Assembly (NCBI GenBank): GCA_009774655.1
Contig: VSOD01000060.1
Span: 1-14,649 of the forward strand
Source: Lachnospiraceae bacterium
GTDB lineage: Bacteria > Bacillota_A > Clostridia > Lachnospirales > Lachnospiraceae
DNA length: 14,649 nucleotides
Reading direction: 5' to 3'
In this document: piece after piece, positions 6,624-13,448 of the stretch
Numbering within the stretch: the stretch's first letter is position 1
How the letters are laid out: each line of letters opens with the position of its first letter
Notes under the pieces: generated by a model
What the model was told of the DNA's origin: nothing
Databases searched by the model: none
What the model saw: only the letters and a program-made list of their open reading frames with translations
Translations under genes and position numbers: made by a program

Positions 6624-6786
6624 ATGGACTATGAAATCCATAAAGCAACAGAGACATTCCGGTAGACTGCATTGTACAGTAGCATACAGTTCTGAAAGAT
6701 TATTTCAAATAGAATCAAATATACCAGTTCAGTTTGAAAGTGAAGATGATAGGATGGTTCATATTTGGAGTAATTATAATAGATGA
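6624..6786 (+). pseudogene. 5' fragments of a gene continued at 6797-7168
   Basis: ATG 6624, preceded by AGGAAG, opens MDYEIHKATETFR and stops at TAG 6663. The next frame, open to TGA 6784, reads LHCTVAYSSERLFQIESNIP then VQFESEDDRMVHIWSNYNR. The third frame takes over with DEETIMDIVGAMLKY. Three successive plausible pieces in frames 0, +1 and +2 suggest one original protein of about 180 residues broken by two indels. The last piece may still be translated from ATG 6797. Resembles a small cytosolic immunity-type protein (MDYEI start, no signal), family unknown. Confidence 0.45.
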
Positions 6787-6796
6787 GGAGACGATA

Positions 6797-7168
6797 ATGG
6801 ATATAGTTGGTGCAATGCTAAAGTATATGGAAGTTAAGGATAAAAGAATACTGGTAAAAAATATACAAATAAGTGATTATGAGTTGACTGTAGTAGTAGT
6901 AAAAATATTGTCATGGCTTAAGCTGGAGCATAAGAGAAGTATCTGGATATCTCAAGGGAAAAGAAATCGCTTTAAACCTTTAGAGATAGATATGAGATAT
7001 CCATGGTGTGCAAATTTGTATAAACTTGTTGAAAACGAAAGTCTATTTCAGGACTGCTTTTTAATAAAGAATAGTAAGTTTGGTTTTTTGGATTCGGTAT
7101 CTGAAGAAGACAGGAGAAAAGCAAGAGAAAAAGCTTATCAAAATTATAATCCGCAAAAGTGTACATAA
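6797..7168 (+). CDS. small cytosolic protein, unknown (probably the 3' part of a broken gene)
   Basis: A 123-residue protein if started at ATG 6797, where GAGGAG (6785-6790) lies 6 nt upstream; an in-frame TTG at 6734 has no good site. The sequence has no signal peptide or membrane segment. It contains a helical N-terminus (MDIVGAMLKYMEVKDKRILV), a KILSWLKLEHKRSIWISQGK middle and a charged end, SEEDRRKAREKAYQNYNPQK. The preceding 170 bp encode fragments that appear to belong to the same protein in other frames, so 6797 may be only a fortuitous restart inside a pseudogene. I do not recognise the family; neighbourhood suggests an immunity-type role. Confidence 0.5.
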   Translation: MDIVGAMLKYMEVKDKRILVKNIQISDYELTVVVVKILSWLKLEHKRSIWISQGKRNRFKPLEIDMRYPWCANLYKLVENESLFQDCFLIKNSKFGFLDSVSEEDRRKAREKAYQNYNPQKCT

Positions 7169-7446
7169 TTTGCAGAAAGCGCTACACTTTGTCGATGTCC
7201 TTCAACAGGTGTTGGAATACACGAAATCCTGTAATTTACCAGTCTGTTGGGAGTGATAAAACCGTCAATGGCGAGAGCCGGTACAGGGAGTTTCTTTTTC
7301 AGCGATGAAGAGTGCTATCGCCGGGCTATTATCAGAGAGAATGGTGATATATATCTTGAAAGCAGGGACAATACATGAAACAAAAATATGACCGCAGTGC
7401 TGGTCCGGGCTGTCAGATAAGGCAGGAAAGGTGTTAAAAGATTATT
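7169..7446 (+). other. gap with a toxin-like remnant at 7268-7378
   Basis: No complete gene. Between 7235 and 7378 one frame is open; from ATG 7268 it reads MARAGTGSFFFSDEECYRRA then IIRENGDIYLESRDNT and TGA. The sequence looks like true coding material, and it lies 68 bp before the 7447 gene, as other toxin-tail remnants do before theirs. There is no adequate ribosome binding site. The remainder shows no recognisable site. Confidence 0.35.
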
Positions 7447-8646
7447 GTGAGGGACAGGATTAAGAGAGCAGCATTATTGTTACTGAGTATATCTGCATTT
7501 ATCTATATAGTTGGATTAAATCATCAAAAATGGGGAGAAGATCATGAATTAAACGAGGAAAGTGCGGAACAAGAAAGAAAAACAGAGCAATTTGCAGAGA
7601 ATATGAAACAGGAAGAATTTTTTGATGATTATAGTTGGTATTATGAAATTTACGCAGATGCTGTAGCATTGGCGGAGGAGAATGGATTCTATCAGTTTCT
7701 TAATTTGGGAAAAACCTGGATATCAGAGGAAGGACACTATTGCGCCTTTTTTATTGCCGAATATAGCGATTCCGGCGTCTGTTTGGATGCACAGTCGATG
7801 GATGTATATGAGCTGACGTTTCAGGCTTCGATTTATACAGAAAACTTTGCCGGAATGGATTACCGAACCATAGAGGTCAATGAACGGAAAGTGGCGGAGA
7901 CAGAGAAGATTCTGTTGCAAAATGGCATCAATGAAAGATGCAGGTTATGTGATATGGATGATCAAAGTACATTGGTAAAGACGGATTCTGGCAAGTGCTA
8001 TCGTATTGATCTGGCAGAAAAAACAATAACGCAGGCAGAGATTGATGAAGTGGAAAAAGAGGAAGAAGAAAATTGGGATTTTCAAGAAGAATGGTGGAGC
8101 TCTTATCAAAAGGTTATGCAGAGCTGGACAAAGATAACGGAATATGAAAAAGAATTTGCCGGCACATTAGGAGGTACTGTACGGTATGAACCACATTTAG
8201 TGAATCATATAGGGAAGGATCTGATTTATGAAAGATATGCATTAAAGGATCTGGATAAGGATGGGACGCCGGAATTAATTCTGCTTTCGGACCATCCGAG
8301 CTCCATGAATGCTATCTTTACCTACACAGACAGATTGTTGTACTGCGGAACATATTATAATGCTTTATATACGGACGATGGCAGGATCATTGAAAGAGGC
8401 AGTTGGTTCGGAGGATCGGCAATGATAAAAGAAACATGGGACATTACCGAGATCAGAGCAGGAGAAATCATGGGAAAAGAGAGTATCTGGGAAGAATATC
8501 AGGATTATAATAGAAATGAAGTAAAATATATGAGGCATATAGAAGAAACGGAGGAAATCTCGTATGAAGAGTATCGGGATATTAAGAATTCACTGTTATG
8601 CAGGGCAGATTTTGTGAGAAATATGGATAGTGAAAGAATTAACTGA
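7447..8646 (+). CDS. membrane-anchored exported protein with an FG-GAP-like loop
   Basis: A 399-residue protein starting GTG 7447 (MRDRIKRAALLLLSISAFIY). Positive residues followed by a hydrophobic segment (about 8-23) indicate a signal anchor; no lipobox Cys is present. The nearest ribosome binding site (GGAAAGG near 7425) is distant, so the start is less certain. An acidic coil at about residues 33-60 leads to a first domain with DDYSWYYEIYADAVALAEEN. A second domain carries DLDKDGTPELILLSD at about residue 273, a D-x-D-x-D-G-x-x-E loop like those in FG-GAP or dockerin-type calcium sites. It ends with a charged helical tail. A decayed gene follows 18 bp downstream with its own signal peptide. 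Function unknown; several neighbours share the same build of anchor plus acidic exported domain. Confidence 0.8.
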   Translation: MRDRIKRAALLLLSISAFIYIVGLNHQKWGEDHELNEESAEQERKTEQFAENMKQEEFFDDYSWYYEIYADAVALAEENGFYQFLNLGKTWISEEGHYCAFFIAEYSDSGVCLDAQSMDVYELTFQASIYTENFAGMDYRTIEVNERKVAETEKILLQNGINERCRLCDMDDQSTLVKTDSGKCYRIDLAEKTITQAEIDEVEKEEEENWDFQEEWWSSYQKVMQSWTKITEYEKEFAGTLGGTVRYEPHLVNHIGKDLIYERYALKDLDKDGTPELILLSDHPSSMNAIFTYTDRLLYCGTYYNALYTDDGRIIERGSWFGGSAMIKETWDITEIRAGEIMGKESIWEEYQDYNRNEVKYMRHIEETEEISYEEYRDIKNSLLCRADFVRNMDSERIN

Positions 8647-8664
8647 TCATTGGAGTGATTTGGC

Positions 8665-9267
8665 GTGAAGAGAATAAAGAGGCTGGGGATCGTATTGTGT
8701 TTTTTGCTGTGCATTTATGAGTATGCACAGGGTAAAACAGAATTTCGCATAATGGATGAAAGTGCGGAAGAGCAGGAGTTGCAGCTGATAACAGAGAAGA
8801 ATCCACAGTATGAGGCTGCCTCTGATCTTAGCTTTCAGGAAATGGCTGAGAACACAGGCAATGATGAATGGATAAGGGAACATGCGGAAGGGATATCATT
8901 TCAATATTGTGTTACGCAGGAAGATGTCGCAAGACAGACCTGCATATATACGGCAATAAAAATAAAGAGGTAAAGGAACAGGCAGAAATGTATATGAAGC
9001 ATGTGGAAAGTGTAGTTGTTGAGGAAGGGATTCCGTCGAACATATAGCAGTATTTATGTATGCATTGGCAAGAGGGATGTTGAACATAGCCTTTAGACAG
9101 GAATTGAAAATGAAGGCTGGGAAGATTACAGCGAATGGCGATAGAGTCTGTTTGACAAGACAAAGATATTCATTTCCTGTAAATCTGAAAGATGGCTGAG
9201 TGTCGTGTACTCTGTTCAGATGGACAGGCCATGGAATTCTAATTATTTGAATGGGTTAAAGGAGTAA
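8665..9267 (+). pseudogene. decayed exported protein, two frameshifts and two stop codons
   Basis: GTG 8665 with GGAG 9 nt upstream opens MKRIKRLGIVLCFLLCIYEY, a signal peptide. The frame stops at 8973. Coding-like sequence then shifts frame: GNKNKEVKEQAEMYMKHVES to TAG 9045, and back to the first frame with TYSSIYVCIGKRDVEHSL, TAG 9094, TGIENEGWEDYSEWR, TAG 9142, SLFDKTKIFISCKSERWLSV and the end NYLNGLKE, TAA 9265. Joined, this is a protein of about 200 residues, similar in size to the lipoprotein at 5985-6612. The stop codons cannot be explained by homopolymer indel errors, so this is a genuine pseudogene unless the reads are poor. Its end supplies the ribosome binding site (GGAG 9261-9264) of the next gene. 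Confidence 0.75.
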
Positions 9268-9271
9268 AAAA

Positions 9272-9874
9272 TTGTTTTATAAATTATCATTTGATATGGA
9301 TATGATAGACGAAGCTGTTCAGGATGGAAGAAATATAATTTACGCTGAATCTACTAACATGGATGAAATTGAACATGAAAATGTCAGAAAAGGGTTTTTT
9401 GATAACATTATATTATCCATGCAAGCTATAAATAATTGGCCAAATGTAGAATTCTACTATAATTCAAAAGGATTTGATTTGGAAGAAGAATATCTGCTGA
9501 ATGTAAAAAGGTGGCCGATTGTTCATATTAGGGTTATGGAAGAATTCATTAAAAAAGAAATAATCGGTTTGCAGTTCTTTCCAATTAAATTAATTGATGC
9601 AGCAACAAATAATGTTAATACAAATTATGTTGTAATGTACATTAAAAACTTTATTGATGCATTTGACATGGAAAAAAGTAAATATAGATATAATGAAAAA
9701 TATGATTTTTATACTTTTATTCCAAAAGAAACTTATTTAAATAGAAGCATCTGCATGAGGTATGATATCTTTCGGTGTACAAGAAGTGTAGCGGCTATAT
9801 ATGTTTCTGAAAAAATAAAGAATATTATTGAGGACAATCACTGGATTGGATTTGCTTTTTACAGACAAAAATAA
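9272..9874 (+). CDS. Imm11-like (DUF1629) immunity protein
   Basis: A 200-residue cytosolic protein with a TTG start at 9272, justified by GGAG 7 nt upstream and by the N-terminus MFYKLSFDMDMIDEAVQDGR. The features of the DUF1629/Imm11 family are visible: YK at the start, an NNWPNVEFYY strand, DLEEEYLLNVKRWPIV, an IGLQFFPIKLIDA strand with VVMYIKNFIDAFDMEKSKY, then the C-terminal DIFRCTRSVAAIYVSEKIKN and WIGFAFY. Length is typical. Members neutralise toxin domains of contact-dependent or secreted polymorphic toxins by binding them in the cytoplasm; the cognate toxin cannot be told from the sequence. Codon use is very AT-rich compared with neighbours. It lies immediately after the pseudogene ending at 9267 and before a toxin-like remnant. 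Confidence 0.8.
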   Translation: MFYKLSFDMDMIDEAVQDGRNIIYAESTNMDEIEHENVRKGFFDNIILSMQAINNWPNVEFYYNSKGFDLEEEYLLNVKRWPIVHIRVMEEFIKKEIIGLQFFPIKLIDAATNNVNTNYVVMYIKNFIDAFDMEKSKYRYNEKYDFYTFIPKETYLNRSICMRYDIFRCTRSVAAIYVSEKIKNIIEDNHWIGFAFYRQK

Positions 9875-9875
9875 T

Positions 9876-10260
9876 GTGAAAAATAGAGTAAATCGGAATT
9901 GGGTGCCAGCCCGATTGGACAGGAACCAATATGATGACGGGGCTATGGGACAGGCGAATTATCAGTTTATCAAAGGGTTATCAAAGTCGGTCAGTGATTG
10001 GGTAATTCGCATGGGATTGTCAAATCCTAAATTGTATGGTACAAATAATAATGTAGGGAATATTAGGGAAAACGCATCATATAAGGATGATAAAACGGTA
10101 TGGGACAATATAACAGCGACACAAGAAAACTGGTCTAATACCCAGATACCTAAATTGTATACACCAATCCTAACTTATATACTCAGAAACTTATTTTTCT
10201 CCCGCAAGGCAAGAAGGGTTATTACCTGTAATAAAGCACGCACAGTTTAATGGCTGGTAA
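9876..10260 (+). pseudogene. polymorphic-toxin C-terminal remnant, frameshifted
   Basis: One frame is open from before 9876 to 10250 but has no credible start (GTG 9876 lacks a ribosome binding site and touches the previous stop). It reads NWVPARLDRNQYDDGAMGQA, then GLSKSVSDWVIRMGLSNPKL and DNITATQENWSNTQIP. Near 10195-10200 the frame should shift: the alternative frame continues SPARQEGLLPVIKHAQFNGW to TAA 10258, whereas the original frame degenerates into basic residues. The T5 run there is a natural slip point. The composition, missing start and position before a small immunity-like gene suggest a toxin C-terminal domain cut from its parent protein. The exact toxin family is unknown. Confidence 0.55.
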
Positions 10261-10273
10261 AAGGATGAAAAAT

Positions 10274-10458
10274 ATGGAAAATATTATAAGTAATAAATTA
10301 GTAAACATATCAATCAGTTTGGAAGATTATATTCCGTTGAAAGTATTAATTAATAGAACAGGTGAACCTGTTAAAACGATATCGTATTTTAAAGGTAAAA
10401 GGGAAGCCAATTCGTAGATTTAGTGCATGACGGAATTGATCCGTTACAAATCGTATAA
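10274..10458 (+). pseudogene. small immunity-like gene with a likely frameshift
   Basis: ATG 10274 has AAGGA 8 nt upstream and follows the toxin remnant by 13 bp. It encodes MENIISNKLVNISISLEDYI, PLKVLINRTGEPVKTISYFK and stops at TAG 10415 (47 residues). One missing base near 10405-10412 would continue it as FVDLVHDGIDPLQIV to TAA 10456, giving about 62 residues. A competing frame from ATG 10427 (MTELIRYKSYKCESAETEPD) is also open for 50 codons, so the exact structure here is unresolved. No family recognised. Confidence 0.4.
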
Positions 10459-10536
10459 GTGTGAATCGGCAGAGACAGAGCCGGATGAAGATATAATGGT
10501 GTGGAAACTGTATTTAAGAAAGGCGGGAGGGATGAT

Positions 10537-10953
10537 ATGGCAGTTGGATTTAAAGTTAAATATTATTGGTATCAAATAGGGCGGGGAGATTTTTTACATT
10601 CTTTCTTTTCCACAGTGGCGTATAATTTGGAAAATGAGAATTGGGGAAGCCGTTTTCCCATAATCATGAATGAATTATATCAAGGAAAAATGAGCTGGAT
10701 GAATGTAGATAAAGCTATCGCAGAATTAAACGTAATTAAGGAAGAGTTAAAAGCATTCAGTCCGGATAAAGTTATATGGGATATAGAGGATTTATCGAAA
10801 CAACCGCCGTGGGGAAATAATATAAGCAAGGATATTACATCTTTGTCAAATTATTTTGTTACCAGTGACGGAGAAGATTTTTTAGCGACCTTTTTACGGG
10901 CATTGGAAATGGCAAAAGAGGTTAGCTGTGACATGGAGATAACGTCTTTATAA
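10537..10953 (+). CDS. Imm70-like immunity protein
   Basis: A 138-residue soluble protein. ATG 10537 is chosen because GGGAGGG (10525-10531) lies 5 nt upstream; a GTG at 10501 in frame has no site. The sequence MAVGFKVKYYWYQIGRGDFL, then HSFFSTVAYNLENENWGSRF and FPIIMNELYQGKM, followed by VIWDIEDLSKQPPWGNNISK and the LSNYFVTSDGEDF stretch, agrees with my recollection of the Imm70 family of polymorphic-toxin immunity proteins. There is no signal peptide, so it acts in the cytoplasm. The cognate toxin is not present intact. It is followed directly by a short toxin-like tail that belongs with the next gene rather than with this one. Confidence 0.75.
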   Translation: MAVGFKVKYYWYQIGRGDFLHSFFSTVAYNLENENWGSRFPIIMNELYQGKMSWMNVDKAIAELNVIKEELKAFSPDKVIWDIEDLSKQPPWGNNISKDITSLSNYFVTSDGEDFLATFLRALEMAKEVSCDMEITSL

Positions 10954-11049
10954 AGGATATTATATTCTCTGGAATCGGGTAAAGATATTTTTGTTGGAGG
11001 TTATCAAATTCCAGCCGGAACGAAAAGTAAAGTTATCAAACCAGATTAA
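10954..11049 (+). pseudogene. toxin C-terminal tail in front of the DUF6572 gene
   Basis: The frame that opens right after a TAA at 10951 encodes RILYSLESGKDIFVGGYQIP then AGTKSKVIKPD and TAA 11047. The ending (a strand-forming DIFVGGYQIPAGTKxKVI) resembles the last strands of an enzymatic toxin domain. It has no start and only 31 codons, and it stops 20 bp before the ribosome-bound ATG at 11070. It is best read as the severed end of a toxin whose immunity gene survived. Confidence 0.5.
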
Positions 11050-11069
11050 GTAAACAGGAGGAACATATT

Positions 11070-11411
11070 ATGTCAGTTGTAGAGAGCGGCGTAGTAGATG
11101 GGATTGGATTGGCGGATAATGAGACAATGAAAATGTTGATTACAGATCATTTGGATTGGCAGGATGAATATCAACATTTGTTGATGCTGCAGGAAAAAAT
11201 CAATTCTTATATTGGATTCTGTGAGAGCGGGCAATATCAAGATGTATATGCGGACACGTCAATAAAACATATAATTTTTGAAATTCATTTTATGTTTGAA
11301 CCAACACAGAATACATATCGTTTTCTGGAACAGATACCTGGTCGGATCAATGACCTTGATCTGTCAATAGAATGTCATACAGAGGAGGAAGTGGATAAGG
11401 AAGACAGATAA
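11070..11411 (+). CDS. DUF6572-like protein, probable immunity protein
   Basis: A 113-residue soluble acidic protein with GGAGG 8 nt before ATG 11070. The N-terminal half, MSVVESGVVDGIGLADNETM then ITDHLDWQDEYQHLLMLQEK and INSYIGFCESGQY, matches the DUF6572 pattern: a VVDGIG start, the ITDHLDW motif and the LQEKINxYIxFxES helix. The later IIFEIHFMFEPTQNTYRFLE is also typical. The family's biochemical role is unknown; members are often found in polymorphic-toxin immunity arrays, which agrees with the toxin tail immediately upstream. The extreme C-terminus (ECHTEEEVDKEDR) is unusually acidic. Confidence 0.75.
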   Translation: MSVVESGVVDGIGLADNETMKMLITDHLDWQDEYQHLLMLQEKINSYIGFCESGQYQDVYADTSIKHIIFEIHFMFEPTQNTYRFLEQIPGRINDLDLSIECHTEEEVDKEDR

Positions 11412-11577
11412 GCAGCCTTGGCAGTAATCTGTAAAGCTGATTCCGTAAAAGGTAAAGACAGCTGGATATGGTATCTATCTGCATGGTTGTATCATTCATA
11501 ATCGTGTTGGGCAAATTATCACATGGTATTGGAATTGACCCACCAGATAGAATACTTTGTCGGGAGGTAAAAAGCAT
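11412..11577 (+). other. short gap without a recognised gene
   Basis: Reading past the TAA of the previous gene the same frame stays open for about 29 codons, containing ADSVKGKDSWIWYLSAWLYH. Another frame reads HGIGIDPPDRILC. Both are too short to name; they may be scraps of a toxin. GGGAGG (11562-11567) is the ribosome binding site of the next gene. Confidence 0.25.
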
Positions 11578-12021
11578 TTGGAGTTTAAAAATATCAGAAC
11601 AGATCGTATGGTACTTATTGATAAAATTCGTCATGCATTTCCTGATACTTTTGGCAAAGATATCTTTTTTATAGAACAGCAGGTGTGTTTAGAGCACATG
11701 GGGTATTTCCTGGTTAAGTACAGGTATATTCCGTTAGAGTACGACTTGGTTTTAGAAAATGATCGAGGCGTATTTAGTATTGAGATTATTGATCATGAAG
11801 GTGCACATAGAAATCTGTATGGGATAAAAAAATATAATAGTGGAACGACACTTGTAAATGTAAAAAAAGCTATTTCAATATTGAAAGAGGTTTTAGAAAA
11901 GAATGATTTCTGTTTTTATATAACACGAGATGGTAAACTATATAGGAAAAAAGGCCAATGTTACAAAAGAATAAAGAATTGGATGGAACTTGGGAGAGAT
12001 AATGATGACAGAACAGAATGA
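11578..12021 (+). CDS. small cytosolic protein, possible immunity protein
   Basis: A 147-residue protein. TTG 11578 is preferred since GGGAGG (11562-11567) lies 10 nt upstream; an in-frame TTG at 11557 precedes that site, and ATG 11608 has none. It contains FKNIRTDRMVLIDKIRHAFP, then a strand-rich middle (GYFLVKYRYIPLEYDLVLEN, GVFSIEIIDHEG), a helix (TTLVNVKKAISILKEVLEKN) and the end FYITRDGKLYRKKGQ. There is no signal peptide or membrane segment. I do not recognise a family; size, AT-rich composition and position between immunity-type genes suggest an immunity role. The next reading frame starts inside its last 20 bases. Confidence 0.6.
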   Translation: MEFKNIRTDRMVLIDKIRHAFPDTFGKDIFFIEQQVCLEHMGYFLVKYRYIPLEYDLVLENDRGVFSIEIIDHEGAHRNLYGIKKYNSGTTLVNVKKAISILKEVLEKNDFCFYITRDGKLYRKKGQCYKRIKNWMELGRDNDDRTE

Positions 12022-12123
12022 TCATTACAGGGATGTTTCAAAGAAATATTTGGATTTGAGAGAAATAGTGAACAAGTCTACATAGCAGTATTTGATATAG
12101 CAATAGAAAGAAAAAAACCTTGA
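12002..12123 (+). pseudogene. short broken gene at the end of the immunity cluster
   Basis: ATG 12002 follows a GGGAGAG ribosome binding site and overlaps the previous gene. It encodes MMTEQNDHYRDVSKKYLDLR then EIVNKST and stops at TAG 12083. The +2 frame from about 12076 continues as VYIAVFDIAIERKKP to TGA 12121. One indel near 12075 would join them as a piece of about 40 residues. It is either a frameshifted small gene or the 5' remnant of a larger one cut off by the more GC-rich segment that starts near 12120. Confidence 0.4.
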
Positions 12124-12150
12124 CTTTGACACGATGTTATCCTTTATACT
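12120..12150 (+). promoter_or_regulatory. promoter of the MerR-type regulator, 19-bp spacer
   Basis: TTGACT (12120-12125) and TATACT (12145-12150) are 19 bp apart. A stretched 19-bp spacer is the hallmark of promoters controlled by MerR-family proteins, which untwist the DNA to activate. It lies directly before a MerR-type gene, so autoregulation is likely. A second TTGACA (12126-12131) is only 13 bp from the -10. No strong dyad was seen in the spacer. Confidence 0.6.
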
Positions 12151-12181
12151 GGCAGGCAAGGAAAGGAGAGCAGAGCAGCCA

Positions 12182-13174
12182 ATGGAACATCTCACTATCA
12201 GCCAGGTTTCCCGGAAATACGGCGTTACACCGCGAATGCTCAGGCATTATGAAAAAATCGGCCTGATCAAAGCCGAGCGGCGTGAGGATTATGCTTACCG
12301 GATATACGATGAAGAAGCTGTCCGTCGCCTGCAGCAGATTATTATGCTCAGAAAGCTGCGGCTTCCGCTGAAAGAAATAGCCATCCTCCTGGGGGACACG
12401 GATCAGGGCGAATCCCTCCGGCTGTTGCAGGATAAATTGGCGGAGCTTGACGATGAGCTTGCTTCCCTCACGCTCATACGCAGACTTTTGAAGCAGCTGG
12501 CCGGCCGCCTTGACGAATGCCGGAAACAGCAAATTCATTTTAAACTGCTGGAAGATGGCGAACTGGTGGAGAGTACCGGCGCGCTTGCCTTTCCTAAAAC
12601 AAAAATAAAGGAGAATGTAAGAATGGAAGAACTGAACAGAGCCGGGGAAATTTTGGACAAATCACTGTCGGTGAGAATTCTGCGCCTGCCTCCCTGCACT
12701 GTGGCATCCTGCCATTATATCGGTGAGAACCCGGAGGAAGTGGTGGGGGAAGTGATGACCAGGTTTGTGCAGGAGAGCAGACTATATGAAAAGAAGCCGG
12801 ACGCGCGGATGTTTGGCTTCAACCATCCCAATCCGGGCGTCCTGGAAAATGGGATCCATGGTTACGAAGACTGGGTTACCATTCCGGAAGACATGGAGGT
12901 GAAGGCTCCCATGGAGAAAAAGAAGATTTTGGGCGGTCTGTATGCAGTGATGACCATTACCTTCCCGGAATTTCAGCTGTGGGAGAACCTGACCAGATGG
13001 GTCAATGAAAGTCAGGACTACGAGCCAGAGTACAGCGAACTGGGAGAAGAAAATATGGGCGGCTGTCTGGAAGAACACCTGAACTGGGTATATGACGCAC
13101 ATAACGGTTGGAAAGATGACGGCATTTCCGGGCAGATTGATTTGATGCTGCCCGTTAAACGCAGGGAGAAGTAA
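12182..13174 (+). CDS. MerR-family regulator with a GyrI-like effector domain
   Basis: A 330-residue protein starting ATG 12182 (MEHLTISQVSRKYGVTPRML), with AAGGAG (12163-12168) upstream. An in-frame ATG at 12134 is rejected because it overlaps the -10 box of the likely promoter. Residues about 4-70 are a MerR winged helix-turn-helix: TISQVSRKYGVTPRMLRHYE, KIGLIKAERRED, YRIYDEEAVRRLQQI. A coiled coil follows (about 75-120, rich in Leu, Glu, Arg), then a C-terminal GyrI/AraC-type ligand-binding domain (about 155-328) with LPPCTVASCHYIGENPEEVV and ILGGLYAVMTITFPEF. Such proteins sense small molecules, often drugs, and activate efflux or detoxification genes; no such target is adjacent. It is clearly more GC-rich than the flanking genes, and its own promoter and terminator make it a single unit. 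Confidence 0.9.
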   Translation: MEHLTISQVSRKYGVTPRMLRHYEKIGLIKAERREDYAYRIYDEEAVRRLQQIIMLRKLRLPLKEIAILLGDTDQGESLRLLQDKLAELDDELASLTLIRRLLKQLAGRLDECRKQQIHFKLLEDGELVESTGALAFPKTKIKENVRMEELNRAGEILDKSLSVRILRLPPCTVASCHYIGENPEEVVGEVMTRFVQESRLYEKKPDARMFGFNHPNPGVLENGIHGYEDWVTIPEDMEVKAPMEKKKILGGLYAVMTITFPEFQLWENLTRWVNESQDYEPEYSELGEENMGGCLEEHLNWVYDAHNGWKDDGISGQIDLMLPVKRREK

Positions 13175-13202
13175 AAAAAGCGTCGCGATAACGGCACCCC
13201 AA

Positions 13203-13253
13203 GGCCATAGATACCATGAGAGCAGGACATTCATGGTATTTATGGTCTTATTT
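13203..13253 (+). terminator. intrinsic terminator of the MerR-type gene
   Basis: A 17-bp stem, 13203-13219 with 13231-13247, has an 11-nt loop and is followed by TTATTT. The only departures from perfect pairing are G-T positions (13204 with 13246, 13210 with 13240) that form G-U pairs in + strand RNA but C-A mismatches on the other strand, so it acts in the direction of the regulator gene. Confidence 0.8.
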
Positions 13254-13448
13254 GATTGGAGACACAATGCATGAGAAAACCAGATAACCAGGCAACCAGG
13301 TAACCTACAGAACAGATGCCAATAGAAAATCAATGGACTAAAGCCATAACTTTGGATCCGCTCCAGTGCCGCCATACTGTGCATGAAGTACGATATTCTT
13401 TCAAAGTGAAGGCGGTCCGGTGACCGAAAAAGAGACCGCGGCGGAGGT
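13254..13448. other. gene-free stretch before repeat-promoter copy 2
   Basis: No gene is visible on either strand. GCGGTC (13412-13417) and GACCGC (13434-13439) form an inverted repeat around the small palindrome CGGTGACCG (13418-13426), just before the 11-bp repeat array. It could be a hairpin or an operator; nothing else supports either reading. Confidence 0.35.

Noticed and set aside
11468..11674. 68-residue open frame starting near 11468
   Set aside because: No ribosome binding site and it overlaps the better-supported gene starting at 11578.
12126..12150. TTGACA at 12126 as the regulator's -35 box
   Set aside because: Only 13 bp from TATACT; the TTGACT at 12120 with a 19-bp spacer fits a MerR-type promoter better.
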